Assembly (NCBI GenBank): GCA_977006965.1
Contig: OZ345382.1
Location: 1,798,001-1,862,000 of the forward strand
DNA: 64,000 nucleotides
DNA from: Phymatolithon calcareum
Taxonomy: Eukaryota; Rhodophyta; Florideophyceae; Hapalidiales
Reading direction: 5' to 3'
Part shown: one piece after another, positions 25,312 through 37,383 of the stretch
Layout of the letters: each line of letters opens with the position of its first letter
Numbering within the stretch: the stretch's first letter is position 1
Notes under the pieces: generated by a model
Told to the model about the DNA's origin: nothing
Database searches by the model: none
The model's input: the letters and a program-made list of their open reading frames with translations, nothing else
Translations under genes and position numbers: made by a program

Positions 25312-26785
25312 TTTCAAGTTTATTTAAAAGCCCTACAGACTTCTGAAGATATGGGCAAGGCTTCCTCTGATGCTACCTACCTTTGTGTAGCTCACGAAAC
25401 GTCCACCAGTATGGCGGACCGGAAAACTCAGGACTCAAAGTAGTCCTATCTCAGTCCTCTACGAGATTGTTGGTGCTTGGACTCGACCACTTTTTCCTTG
25501 CATTCTGCGGATTAATACAGGCCTTCTTCGTTCTCCATGCGTTCTATGAGTGTCTTGCTAAATAGTAAGAGCTCATCTAGCGCATTTTCTGTTTCCAGTC
25601 GTTTTTCTCCTTCGAGTTCGTACCCTGCTAGCGTGCGTTCAAGGGTCTCCATATGCTCTCTGGCTCTGGTGCCGAATTGTTCAGTCATACTTGTTGTTGA
25701 CACCTGTGGGAATCTGCCACAGGCATACTGCAGCGCGAGATGTCTGTGCTTCACCTTGGGGAACTTGAGGATTGCTGACAATTCTCTTTTCTTGTCGTAT
25801 GGTATCTTTCTTTTCCGCTTCGATTCTAGGCGGTCTCCTTCTATTTCCAGAAATTTCGATCGAAGTGTTTGCGAAGATTCGTTTGTTTGGATATGCTTTA
25901 CAGCTTCACCCGGTCGGCGTTCTGGTCTCAATCGCGGCGATATCTTTCCTTGTATACTGCCATTCATGGTTGTTTCTTCTTTCGGGCACTTCATTTGAAT
26001 ACATACGTTCTTTCGCCTTGTTCCTTCTCAGCATTTTGAAGGCCAAGATTTCTCGTCGATGTGCGGCCGCCTGGATCCGGGACAGGAGACGGAGCCTATC
26101 CGTCCTTCCTCGGCCCACTGGCCCGAAAACTTGATTGAAGAATGTTGCTCCTACTTCCTTGACGGCATTTTGTACGTCTTCTGTCCAGGGCGTTAAGTGC
26201 ATTGCGTACTCCCAGCGTGGCTGTACTAGTGCCTTGTATATCTGAATACACTTCTGTATACTCAGCCCTTTCTTGAACACTCCCAGTGTACGCAACTCGT
26301 ACACGGCCGTCCTTGCTTTCTTTAGTCGTTGCATCATTAACATATCTGTGACTTCTCCGGGGTCTGGGGATACTCCAAGGTACGTGACCTCTGGAACTTG
26401 TGCTAGTACCGCAAAGGGCACACGGATGTCGCCGTGGAGTGGTGTGCAGCAGTACTAGCGCGAAGCAGATACGCGAGTACCAGGAATGGATCCATATCAG
26501 GAGCATTTAGAGGACCCCTAGATGTTGAATAATGTACACTTTGTGTAATTCGAATAACCTGCAATAAACAAACAAACAAACCTTGTTCGCTAGCTTGAAT
26601 GTCTTGCCCAATGTTTCCTCTGATTCGAGGACTTCGCTTTTCCCTTGTTTAGTGTTCCAAGTCATCTTTCTCTCTTGTGCCCATTGGGTAGCTATCTCCA
26701 ATAGTCCTTGCAGTGCAGCGGGTGATTTCGCAGAGAGAAGAACATCGTCTGCGAAGAGGATAGCCGGTACTTCAGCCCAGGTTTT
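25312..26785 (-). pseudogene. LINE family A, 5'-truncated reverse transcriptase
   Basis: Minus-strand reading begins in the RT palm with ILFADDVLLSAKS (FADD catalytic motif) and KMTWNTKQGKSEV (26507-26785). It resumes at PFAVLAQVPEVTYLGV (26421), then WEYAMHLTPW and a long helical C terminus down to about 25512. The 3' UTR (25312-25510) ends in AATAAA and an A-rich tail next to the MULE. The 5' end is abruptly truncated at GTGTCACTAAT-element sequence, typical of LINE insertion. Similar TGTAAT bases flank both sides (23957-23962 and 26789-26794), a possible target duplication. A ~150-bp insert at 26427-26580 breaks the RT frame. Confidence 0.8.
26427..26580 (+). mobile_element. Short retroposon (SINE-like) with (AAAC)n tail
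   Basis: This segment interrupts the LINE RT between LGKTFKLANK and DIRVPFAVL, which would otherwise be adjacent. On the plus strand it ends AATAAACAAACAAACAAAC, a 3' tail typical of SINEs or short LINE 3' ends. No confident pol III A/B boxes and no exact target duplication were identified, so the class is uncertain. Confidence 0.45.
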
Positions 26786-26999
26786 TGTAATTTTTAGTGA
26801 CACAGTCGAACCCTTTGGAAAATAGTGACACCAACGCACGATTTTTCAGATGAATGAGTCTGACGTGTCATTTTTCAAAATAGTGACACTGAAATGCCTT
26901 TTTCACGATTAGTGACATGGATGCGAGAATTAGTGACACTGAAAATATGCGTCCATTACCAAATACGGCAAACTATGTGATCATTTTACCAAATTCACT

Positions 27000-27674
27000 T
27001 TTATTTAATCGCGATTAAAGTTGTCTTTTTTCTTGACAGTAAGTTGGCGTTTCCGAGGGCCTTTGCGTAGGAAAAATCAGAACCTGTTCCTTGCCTCTTT
27101 TTGCGCGCAGGAGAATAGCTTCAAGCCTAGAGCGTCATCGTAGCCGAGTTGCTGCTTGTAGATAACATTATACCAGCGGACGTGACCAGGATGTGTAGGA
27201 GAGCATGGTTCAGATTCACTGAGAATGTTGAGGAGAAGCTGATGATTTACTTCATTGTTGACCGATCTGTTGATGCCCCTGGTGCTCAGGGTCAGTTACG
27301 CTGCCTTATGTACCATTTCATGATCTAAACCGAGATGTACAGGAACAGACTGGGAGGAGGACAGCTTGCACGAAATGGGGGGATGTTTGATTACCCAAGA
27401 TTTCCGAAGAAACTGCTAGGGATAAGGAGTTCGACTTGAGCGCAGTTGCACCATTCGCCTGCACGACATAGGCGTTCTTTCACCTTTGGATTCTGAGAAT
27501 TCATTTAAAAGGAGGTTTGCAAGCATTTTGTGGGAACATTTTCCAAAAGGACCTAAGAAGGTTGCCGAAGCTGCGCCTCTGTCCCTTGAAGGGTCGGAAC
27601 CGTTCGCGCTTCGGGTTAACTTTTAGAATGTTTGACTCGGAAGGTCCGAATCATTCACAACGACGGTCGGGGGG
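27000..27674. other. No recognised gene
   Basis: Short ORFs only. The first ~10 bases continue the ATCATTTTACCAAATTC motif that also occurs inverted near 21960-22020. Confidence 0.4.
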
Positions 27675-27760
27675 GATATTTGATGATTTTTGTTTTGAGA
27701 GCTCCCAAAGCCTCACCTTGGAGTAACGGGACAGCTCTTGCGGTACTCCCTATGCTAAAG
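27675..27760 (-). repeat. LINE family B 3' end fragment
   Basis: The minus strand reads CCCGTTACTCCAAGGTGAGG, then GGCTTTGGGAGCTCTCAAAA and an ATCATCAAATATCCCC end, matching 36088-36150 almost base for base. Confidence 0.7.
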
Positions 27761-29629
27761 TCCTCTGGCTATTCAAAACGTTCTTGATTCTTAATTCTCT
27801 CCAAACAAGAGCCCTGTGAGTCTCTTGACGCTAAAGTACGTTGTAAGGCAACCAGTTCGATCACCCCGGTAATCCCAAAGTGGGCACCAAATACTGATTT
27901 TCTCCAAAGGGTTGCTCGTCTACTTGTCAACCTTAGACAACTGAAACGTGTCGCTCTTTCTCGTATGTAAAGTATCCCTGATAGCTTGCCTGCAATCGGA
28001 ATCTTGATTGCTCTGCCTTCCTTTTCTCATACCTTAATTATTTCTTCCGTCCTCCTCTTCTTCGTGCCAGATTCCTCCTGGGTGGGGGGGGGGGGGGGAA
28101 GTCGGCGATATACACAGTACTACGAGCAAATGTTTGGCGCCCGAAAATAGCGCAGGTATGGTTGACGCAAGTTCCTCCATGAATCGGAATCGCAATGTAC
28201 AACAAGGATGGTGCCGCATGGCTTACCATTCATCTCTTGCCACGGTAAGTATTGAATTCGGCGCACGGCGGTAGATCGCGTGGCGGTGAAGAAGGGAATG
28301 AATCAGGAGGGAGAAACATTTTTGGAACATTAGCTTAGAGTTTGCTCACTCCAAAGATGCTTAATCTAGTGATTACTATGTCTTGCAGTTGTAGTATCTC
28401 GCGAACACGGTACTCGCAAGAAAGATATATCTAAGCCAACAACTGCGGATGAGGGGAGCACATAAATTGTTCGTAGAGACCCCTAGTTCGAGAAGAGTTA
28501 CAAGACACAAAATTTCGAACCTTTTCCCTTTCATTTCACTAAAGAAACGATTTTGAAACCTTGGACTTCTCTGCTGTATGCGACAGGGCTTTGCACTCCG
28601 CTCAAAAGCATGTGATATGTGACTTGTTACGCTTCTCCACCTCCGCTGCCGCCTCTATGATCTTGGCCTTTGGTATCTCACGATGTTCAGGATCGCTGGA
28701 GTTTCACTTGCAGCTTCGCACAGTGTACCTTCCGGGAGCTCTAGCGGTCGTGTGGAACGAGCACGAGCGCGAGTCATCGGGAATGGAGAGAGATTAGCTT
28801 GATGATTGCCTAACGGCCGACACTGCGCCTCTTACGACAAGACGAACAAAATAATGTAAGAAGGAGAAGACGGACAGGGACGGCGTCGTCTTCGGGCGGC
28901 GACCATGGCTTGGCCGTCAACCTTGGTACAGACGCAAGAAAAAGGGTAAAATGGGGGCGCATTGACCACCATGCTGGCTTGCAGCGTGAAACGATGCGGT
29001 CAAGGGTGGGAAGAACTCCAACTCCGCGTAATCGAAGGGCCGTGCAGGCAACGTTGAGCGTGCTACGAGCCGAGCATTCGAGCCGAAATCCAAAGAACTC
29101 CCCACCTTCCTTTACTCAGAGGAAGGATTTAACTAGCATATATACTAAAACCTACGCAAAAGACAGCGATGCTGCGCATAGACACACGAGAGACACGTGC
29201 AAGTATGGCCAAACAGATCACCTACCACTAGTAGCATGACTATCGCGATCCAAGTTGTGAGGCGTACAGTCACGAGAGGAAAATGCGACCGCCTTGGGAC
29301 AGCGACATAACAGCGGGCGCTACACACAGGTACCTGTTCACTTTCGCGTGGATGTGTCTCGCTCCGCTTTTTGGATCTCCTTGTGTTCAAGCTCTGTTTT
29401 TGGTCGTGCTGCTAGCGAATCCCGTCTTCTGTACTCGTCTCTGCGCGAAGAGTCTCACCAGGACATGTCTTCGTATGTGGCACAACGCCCTGCTCCTGCA
29501 CACGCTTGACTTAGCTTGCTCAGGATGTGCCCGATGAAACATGGACTCTACCTTCTGACTGACCAGGCCATCTTAGGGATCTGTAGTGTTCGGTGTAGAG
29601 CATGTGTCTCATCTGGACTGAACTAGAGA
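27761..29629. other. No recognised gene; G15 homopolymer
   Basis: Several short ORFs without motifs. A run of about 15 G lies at 28084-28098. ORF 28910-29239 (plus) is basic (KRVKWGR, TRDTCKYG) but unrecognised. Confidence 0.4.
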
Positions 29630-30800
29630 TTTGTACAGGTTGATTGACCTTGCGGGATGGGCACCCTTAAATGGCGTCCATCCGGTAAGTTCAAGTTCTA
29701 CAAACACTCCCAGCCGTCTGAGATATCTTAGAATGTGCTTCGACTTCTTAATTCTTTCAGGCAGTTGGGTGTCTTAAATTTTCTGATCCGTTAGTGTTAC
29801 CCCTAGCGCCTTTGTAGAAAACGAGTCTAGACGCGAAAACTCTAGCCTGCCTATTTCTTGGTCTAAAGAATCACACTTTTGTTGAACTCCACTGCATTCC
29901 ATTTCTCTGTGTCCACTTTATAGACTCGAGCGACCCTTTCAGGCGCGGACCTTGAACTCTTGTGGAAATCTGAGTTTATTGTAAGGTTGGCGGAAGCTTT
30001 CCGCTTAAGTAGAGTCTCAGCTGTGCAAGGTGGATTCTTGCCAACCGCCCCATGAACAAAGTATTGAGACAAAATGACTAACGGTGATTTCAAGTCCACA
30101 TATGGTAGTAAGGTGTTACCCATTATGGGATCAAAGTAAAGAACTGTAAATGTAGCCCGAATACTTGTGAGCCTTTGATATGCACAAGTAACAGCTTGAT
30201 TCGAAGATAACTTATTTCGTGGGTGACGGAAAGGAACGAGGAATGATTCAACGAGAGCCCATAATTGTGCTCCTCCCGTAACATCTCGGACATCCCACGA
30301 TTGGATTAATTGCTTACGTGGTAGTTGATGATGTGGATGACCGTGAGCTTGGCGCTCTGGGTACGTGTTGCCCTGCAGTGTTATCTTGATGCACTGCGAA
30401 GCGATACTGCAATTCAGAGTACTCCGGAGACCGCCGACCGTGGGTGAAGACAACTTCATGTCTTCTGCAATCAAGTTGCATGGCTCATTTGCGACATTCC
30501 CCGGGACGACTTCTGCGTTTATAGCAATCGTGTCGATAAAGCAGGTACATAACCGCGGGCTGAGTGGAGGCCCTTGAGGTATGCCTTTGTCGACGGTGCA
30601 CCGCACTTGATTTTTTCATTATTCTCGCTGTATCAATGCGTGCGCCAGAAAGGGAATAACCATTTCAGCGAAGTCTGGTTCCAGCATCTTTCTTATCCTC
30701 ACTTCGAGCGTACTCCTTTGTACAAAGTTATGAGAAGCTTTAAGGTCTAAGATTGCTACGCAGCTGTGGCCGTTTGACGGAGAGCTTCTGCATGGAGATT
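29630..30800 (-). pseudogene. LINE family C reverse transcriptase fragment
   Basis: Upstream of the 29863-30606 ORF the minus strand reads AILDLKASHNFVQRSTLE (near 30755), the first RT catalytic block, then PDFAEMVIPFLARAL. The ORF continues with GIPQGPPLSPRLCTCFID (RT motif with QG and LSP) and PCNLIAEDMKL in place of the usual ADD. After further decay, DTQLPERIKKSKHILRYL and RRLGVFVELELTGWTP are readable near 29655-29790. Order and spacing fit a LINE RT. The ADD to AED change and several stops make it inactive. Confidence 0.75.
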
Positions 30801-31006
30801 CTCCAGCTCATTACTTTTCCTTCTCCGAAACTCCAACGGTAATATGTGGAAGTTTTATTTCAATCTGATCATCTAGTCGAAGGCCACTTTCATTAACTTT
30901 CTCATTTGCCGTCAGAGAAAGATTAGGCGGTAGTATGTCAGAAATTAAATTTCCGAGGTGATCATGCACCCGCATATCGTGGACTGCAGACCAATAGTTC
31001 TAGAAT

Positions 31007-31114
31007 GAGGAAATTTGCTACATGGGCCGAAAAAGTGGGGAAAGTTTGCTAAGTCAAGGGGTGCCGATTTAGGGAACTTTCCCCAATTTTTCGGTCCATG
31101 TAGCGAATTTCCTT
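31007..31114. mobile_element. 108-bp MITE made of two MULE TIRs
   Basis: GAGGAAATTTGCTACATGG on the left and its inverted partner ending GTAGCGAATTTCCTT on the right almost meet in the middle (GGGGTGCCGATTTAGG). The ends match the TIRs of the 1,328-bp MULEs. The flanks GTTCTAGAAT (30997-31006) and GTTTTAGAAT (31115-31124) agree at 9 of 10 bases, an aged 10-bp target duplication. Coding content is nil. Confidence 0.85.
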
Positions 31115-31124
31115 GTTTTAGAAT

Positions 31125-34100
31125 TTATAAAACGCCTTCAGTTATACTCCAGTAAGGGAGATGCGTCTCATTTGCTACTACTGTCTATTACCTTTAAATA
31201 GTCAATTCTATCTGGATATAGCTCCGCTGTCGTGGCTCAAGCTGCAAAAACCCTCCTGGAAGGATTGGGGAAAAGATGAGAGTCTGCTCGGATTCGCAGC
31301 TCTCATTCGCCTTTCTTCAATTCTATACCATCGTAGAGAACAATGGCAAAGAAAAGTAGTAGGTTCAGTGCTTTTCAATCATCTTGATCTCCTCATGGAC
31401 CAGAGGTATCTCGAAAGTTAACTCTCAATGCTGACTAGGAGGCTTCGCACTATAGCTCCAATGATTGTCTCTTGAATGCATGCATGCAAGAATGATGCAA
31501 TTTTTTAAGTTCAAGTTTTGTTTGAAACCCTCACAGAAGACTCCTCCGTTGCAACCTTCCGGCGTACAGTCCGTTGAAACGTATTGCATTTCAGGGGCAG
31601 TGGGGAAGGAACAATGTTCCAATGACTTAATCGAAGTTTCAGGTTCGATGTAAAGTTTGTATGGTTTGCAGAGATAGAGCAAGTTTAGTCATTGTCTTTA
31701 TCTTGTATTTTCCTAGCTTTGAATCTAATGATGATTTCTATAGGAAATCCGTCCCAGTCTGGACAGGATATGCCTGCATCGTGTACCAGGTAGTGCTTGG
31801 AGGCAATATTGGGTCCCTACATTGAGAATTAGTTTCATGACCTAATGAGCATAGATCCGGTAGAAAAGCTGTGCGGCCAGAGACTTCTACACATGCTCAA
31901 ATTTTTGAACAATTGGAATCTGTTACAGAGCTGGATTAGGCACTCACGTGCTACGGGAGCGATCTTTCCGTACTAAAAATAATAATTAATGCTTATTCCC
32001 CTATGGGGCTAGCAAGCAGTGCTTTTTATTTATCCTCTATTTAGATTACTGCAGGACGATAATCCTGCTAGCTAATTGTAAGCCCGCTTTATCTCTGCCT
32101 GCTGTTCGTCATTAGACAATTCAACCCGAAGCTACTGCGGTGGTTCCACGATTCGCGAGTCCATGCGGGCGACCAGATTCCGCAATGAAGACAGATTGAG
32201 ATACCCAACCCCTACTGCACTGGCAGGGCGGGATCCTCCCTACATCTCAAAACATCCGCGCTATCATGGTCGTACACGTCATTGCTCATCCAAGAAATAT
32301 GCAGCACTCTTCTGCCATCGTATATTTCAAGGTCACACAGACGACAAATAATCAACTTAAATACCATGAGGCAAGCAAGTTATCGGGACAGTCAAGGCGT
32401 AACCCGCAAATCAGTAACGAGAATTGCATCGTCACTTAGTCGTGTAGACTTTGGCTCCCGCGTACTACATTTGCAGTACGCAATGTAGCTGGTTTGTGGG
32501 ACAAGGATTTCTCACGGATTGGGGCAAATAAGACCCCTGACATTCTAGACATATGCTTTGGATAGAAACCGGTCATAATTGACCTTCATTGGAAAAACCC
32601 TTCTAGCATTATCATAGAAAAACCATTCAGAGCTATGTACACGACACAAAAGCCCGATACTAAGGCCCATGTGGACGCGACGGTATGACGACCCGTGAGT
32701 ACCGCAATATTCAGTGTCGTCACAATGGTGCATTGGCTTGCATGTCCACGTCATGCAAATCCCGAAAGAGCGAATCTGATGATGTTTAGGTACATGTACT
32801 ATACGGTAGTCGCCTCTTCACGCGAAGTTTCCACACCGCTTGGTAAACTACAGTGACAGGATGGGCCGTGAATTGGAGCGGAGAAATCATAATGCTTATG
32901 GGGCGTCTTCTTTGCGTCTTGCACCGGCTGTGTGGGACGCCTATGGTGTCCAGGAATGGAAAGAGAGGCTCACGCGGGAAAATCTAGAAATGGAGAAGAC
33001 TGCCGTGACTTTATGACTCATTCCTCTTCAATTTCTCAGCAGATCTCCTCTGACTTGGCACTATACCATGGGCCCCGATGGCACACAATCAAACCAGATA
33101 CCGAGAGTCAATCCAGTTTGGACTGTATTCAAGACAGGGCGTCATTTAGTGCATTCACAAACAAGAAGCAACCAATGTAAATCAGACGGGAGTGAAGTGA
33201 ATTCCCTCGCATATATTTCCATCGACCTTCTCGTCGACATCGTAGCCGAGACACAGTATCCTTATGTATGATGCAGTAGCAATAAAATAGATGCGGGTAT
33301 GACCCATTGTAATGTTGTGCAGGAGCATGAGGTTTCTGCGAGAATTAGAAACTAGAGCGAACTCATGATACTGTGCACGCCATGACATGAAATTTAGAAT
33401 TTTATACAGAATAAGAAACACTCTGTTTTCAAGATTTACTTGACATTACAACAGTTCTCCACTAGCATTTCGAATTATGTTCGGTGGGGTCTCATGGGAA
33501 CCCATGACCCAAACTGACATTAATGCAGCCCATGGAGACGGCAATGAAGATTGACATGAGTTCGATCGGGACATTACAAAGTGGGCAAATTTCCCCCTGG
33601 GCGCGTCGTTTTTTCTAAGAGGACGTTTTTCTATAGCCCATCGTTGTGGTCGGTAAACACGGCAGTGCTCCGTACAATCCTTACGTTATGTGAATATGTG
33701 AAAGTGCGGCATGCAGGAAGCAACGCACGCAGGCTGTTTCCAATTCTTCAATAAATCATATTTTCAAATATTTTTTGCCAATGACTGTAATGGCCAGAAC
33801 AAAATGCTACCAGTCGTGTCAAGTTCAAGTCTCTGATTGACCAAAAAAAAGTCCGTGGACACGTCATTCGAGCTGTGGTTTTGCAAAGCATGGACTGAAG
33901 AGATCATTAACACTGCGATTGGCAGGAGGATCCGACGTGTAGCTCAGCTTTGTGCTGATGAGCAGAGCTTTGTCACACACGTGTAGTACAGCTGTAGCTC
34001 TTCAATGAGATAGCAAAACCAAATTTTTGTTTCGAGCCAAATTTAGGGAATATTGAGAAACAAACATCATTCGTGGGTTGATTATGACGGCGTACTGATT

Positions 34101-34459
34101 CTGGGATCTAATGTGGAAAGTGCGGAAGAATAGAGAGCCATTAAACCCCGTTTTGGCGGGCGCCTTGCTCCCTTATGACGACAACGCCTATGAGTGTATC
34201 TCGCTGTCCCAGAACTGCGTATAAATGTCCCACGCGCATCGGCCCGTCTCCATAATTCATTCAGACATGCTCCGTACAAGAACGCGATTTCCTTGCTGCA
34301 GGGTTATCGTTGCCACTCTGAATGAGTATCTCTGACCAGGAGGAGTCGTGTTTCATTGTAAACGACCTTCCTCCACAAGGCGGCGACCATTTTGACGACC
34401 CCGCACTCGGACAGAGGCATTCGTGCCAATAATCTTTTGACTCTACACCGATCAAGCAC
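31125..34459. other. Mostly non-coding; LINE tail at 31984-32060
   Basis: Only short ORFs are present. A family-D LINE-like tail lies at 31984-32060 on the minus strand (CCCCTATGGGGCTAGC). Nothing else was recognised. Confidence 0.4.
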
Positions 34460-35131
34460 ATGATGCCCAGTCAGCGACGAAGAGGACGACAGACAGGTGG
34501 TGCATCCTCCTCCGCGACACCTGCGCCTGTCCCCATTGAATGCCATGAGCTGGCAAATGGGCTAACGCTCACCGACAATCCGCCCGGCAATGTAGGTCGT
34601 TATAATGGTCTACAACCCGGAGCATGGCTCGCCGCACGCATCTTACTCTACAAGTTCTGTTCTTTTCCACGTTTATGGTCTCCAGGCCCTGATGCTCTCG
34701 CGGATGCTGGCAATGTTTCCTTCCAGTATAACTGGGTCGGATGGATCGAGCGTCTTGACACGATGCGAAAGGACGTCGGTCCATGGCGAGAGGCTGCCAT
34801 ATTTCTCGCTGGCCTACAAACCAATATCACTCATTGCACAATAGAAGACATGACCAAAGCAATCATTGAACTCGCTCTAAGGGACGCCGAGATAGAGCGG
34901 GCTGCGTATAGGGCACCGGGGCCGGATCCACTTGCTCCTGTTGGGCTCGGAAATGAGCGTGTGCTCATGCAGCGCGTACGGACCGCAACCACGTATCGTC
35001 CGCGGACTCTGAGGATCGATAGACATATTTACCTCGCACTGCAGGCCTGCAATGCGTCTCTATTTCAGCGCATTGTTAATGAAGCACCACTAGATAACCA
35101 TGTGCGAGAGATGGAGCTACAGGGATTCTAA
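34460..35131 (+). CDS. Conserved hypothetical protein, paralogue 1
   Basis: An uninterrupted 223-codon ORF. After a basic, Ser/Ala-rich N terminus (SQRRRGRQTGG) comes a conserved core: HELANGLTLTDNPPG, WLAARILLYKFCSFPRLWSP, YNWVGWIERLD, IEDMTKAIIELALRDAEIER, YRPRTLRIDRHIYLALQACN and ASLFQRIVNEAP. The ORF at 37384-38202 on the other strand has the same core, roughly two thirds identical by eye, with many synonymous third-position differences (for example the codons of the ILLYKF block). That indicates selection on the protein. No membrane segment, signal peptide or catalytic motif is evident; the core is Arg-rich and helical. It may be a transposon accessory protein or a host gene family. The start at 34460 is the first ATG, and a second at 34463 is equally possible. 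Confidence 0.65.
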   Translation: MMPSQRRRGRQTGGASSSATPAPVPIECHELANGLTLTDNPPGNVGRYNGLQPGAWLAARILLYKFCSFPRLWSPGPDALADAGNVSFQYNWVGWIERLDTMRKDVGPWREAAIFLAGLQTNITHCTIEDMTKAIIELALRDAEIERAAYRAPGPDPLAPVGLGNERVLMQRVRTATTYRPRTLRIDRHIYLALQACNASLFQRIVNEAPLDNHVREMELQGF

Positions 35132-35284
35132 GGGAGGGGATAACAACTGCGACATTGACTTTTTATGTATTGAACAATTTTGTAAACGAATTCATTTATA
35201 ACCCGACGGTTGTGTTTCTTGGATCGCAGAACATATGAATAATGGACAGTAAAGCTTTTGTTGACTCTTGTCGTTCCGTGATGG
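35132..35284. other. Spacer downstream of paralogue 1
   Basis: AT-rich 3' flank between the ORF stop and the LINE fragment. No feature was recognised. Confidence 0.4.
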
Positions 35285-36160
35285 GAACTGAATGGAAGTA
35301 ACTCTTGGAGTGAATGTTCGAGGATTCAAACCGGAGACATGCATCAGGATCTTTAAGTCGCTAATTATCTCGAAATGGGAGTATGCGTTACACGTAACTC
35401 CAATGACAAATCGATTGCTCTCGGCAATCGAGTCGGCAGAGGGCTTGTTCTACAAGAATGTTTTCGGAAAGTATGCCGAACACCGCCGGGACCGAATGCG
35501 AGTTCTGTGCCGACTGGGACCACCAAAGATGAGGAGACGTCATCAAGCAGAAAGGTTTGCATTAAGCCTGGTAAGGCACAAAAAGCGCCTTGAAGAAAAA
35601 GAAGAGTACGTTGGAAGAGATGAGGACGTAAAGGAAGCAATGAAGGATATTGAATATCTCAAGATGTATGAAGACTTGCGACAAGCCCTTCAGAAAGCCC
35701 AGGAGGGATCTGTCACGAAGAAGAGGAGGAGAGAAGAAACAATTAAGGTATGGGAAAAGGAAGAAGAAGGCAGGTCAATGAAGATTCCTATTGAAGGCAA
35801 GCTACCAGGGATCCTTTACATAGGAGAAAGAACAACACGATTAAGGTGCCTAAGGTTGACATTCAACCGAGCACCCCTTTGGAGGAAATCAGTGCTGGGT
35901 GCGTACTGTGGGATTACCGCGGTGGTCGAACTAGTCGCCTTACAACGTACTCTAGCGTCATCGAAGATGAGTACAGAAATTGAGTTTGAGTGCAAGAGAC
36001 TTACCGGAGCTCTTGTTGGGAGAGAATTAAGAATCAAGAACGTTTTGAGCAGCCAGATGACTATAGAGTAGAGATTATGCAAGAGCTGCCCCGTTACTCC
36101 AAGGTGAGGCTTTGGGAGCTCTCAAAAATAAAATCATCAAATATCCCCAATGGAAGTAAC
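35285..36160 (+). pseudogene. LINE family B C-terminal region and 3' UTR
   Basis: The 259-residue ORF 35292-36071 starts inside the RT thumb (VTLGVNVRGFKPET, equivalent to YLGV) and has IFKSLIISKWEYALHVTPM, then the helical tail DRMRVLCRL and a basic coiled stretch. It ends in RCLRLTFNRAPLWRKSVLG. The same C terminus recurs at 39985-40269 (minus). It is followed by the family 3' UTR (CGTTACTCCAAGGTGAGGC, ending ATCATCAAATATCCCC). The 5' end is truncated, as is usual for LINEs. This is the longest and best-preserved copy of the family in the window, although it is not functional alone. Confidence 0.8.
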
Positions 36161-37383
36161 TTTTAATGATTTGATAGCCCGGAGACTATGATCATTTAAA
36201 GAGAGAAGAGGCTGAAACAGCCAGCTGCCGTTTCGTACTGGTTTCCCCATATAGTATAAAATTTTTTGTAGACATTCTCGTCATTAATTGATCTTAGAAT
36301 CTTGGTTTTGACACTGGCAAATTATGTCCTTCATTTGGTCCACATGGCTAGGTCAATTGTTCGCCTTCCATTGGACGATTATTCCGGAAGGCACGTGGTC
36401 AGATAAGTACTCTTCGAGTTCGAAAATCATCTCAATTATAATTGGATAACGATTGAAGTTGTGATTGTTTTCAATGTAACCATTGGTTTGAAAAACCTAA
36501 CGTATTTGAAGAAAACGAATCTATTGGCTGAAAAGATTACCCAACACGTTTTGAAATGATGAAATTCCAGATCAATGAGTACGAAACAGATGCACTCGCA
36601 CCACCAAGACGAAGATGACATAGTTTTGTTCTTCACTCTTGTCCTCAAGCTTTCTTAATCGTGCCATAATGTCTACATTTTATTTGCACATTGCGCTGAT
36701 TCAGTGATACTATAGAACTTTGACTAGGACATTGCTGTGATCTTGTTATGGCCATAACCGAGTGTTCATGACCACGCTTCATCTCCTTTGTCTTGCAGCA
36801 AGGAGGAAAGGGATGTGAACTGTGAAGTCTAAATCAAACTTTCTCACGGCGCTATATTGTAACATAGCGTTGTGCTTTCTGAAAAAAGATCTTGTATATC
36901 TTAAGTAACTTGTCAGTGCAGTCACGCAGTGGGACATATGTCGTTAACGGCAGATATCATGATTTACGTTCCACTGAATTGTGATCGAGGGTACATGTTC
37001 GACGCTGAACGTGGATTGAATGTCCTCCTTTCGTTGATAACTCTGTATCTGAGACTTGAGAGATATTCATAGGCTCGCAGTGACTCATTCATTCTTCCGT
37101 TTGGCGACAATGAGTGGACTCTGTTCTCTGAGCCACAGGAGAGTGCTGGCTGCGTTGCATAGACCCTCACCCGGTACAATCCCGCCGTTCAGAACGACAG
37201 CAGAGCACAGTACATTTAAATGAGCTTTGAATGGAAACTCTCTTGATAGAAACACATTTACAAAGAGGAGGAATTGGCCTCTGGTCAAGGTCCGAAGATA
37301 GCTCTAATCGCCTTCCCAAACGAAAATAGCCTACAGTCAAGCATCAAAATGAGGAAGAAGAACTATTGAAGAATCATAGGAAG
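36161..37383. other. No recognised gene
   Basis: AT-rich. Short ORFs only. Confidence 0.45.

Larger units (their letters stand above)
23159..26956 (+). mobile_element. GTGTCACTAAT-array DNA transposon, copy A (nested host)
   Basis: The left end reads ATGGCTTAATATTTCCCTGTCACTAAT over 23159-23186, followed by spaced copies of GTGTCACTAAT to 23300. The right end (26800-26956) holds the same motif inverted (ATTAGTGACAC) and closes with ATATGCGTCCAT. The flanking hexamers are identical: TACCAA at 23153-23158 and at 26957-26962. Inside lie a LINE (25312-26785) and a MULE (23974-25301). Removing these leaves roughly 1 kb, comparable to copy B at 47619-48802. No transposase was found, so it is non-autonomous. 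The superfamily is not assigned; 6-bp duplications are reported for Dada and IS3EU, but this is only suggestive. Confidence 0.75.

Noticed and set aside
26427-26580. Spliceosomal intron in the LINE RT
   Set aside because: No AG acceptor at the resumption of the frame, and the (AAAC)n tail lies at the opposite end from what splicing would need.
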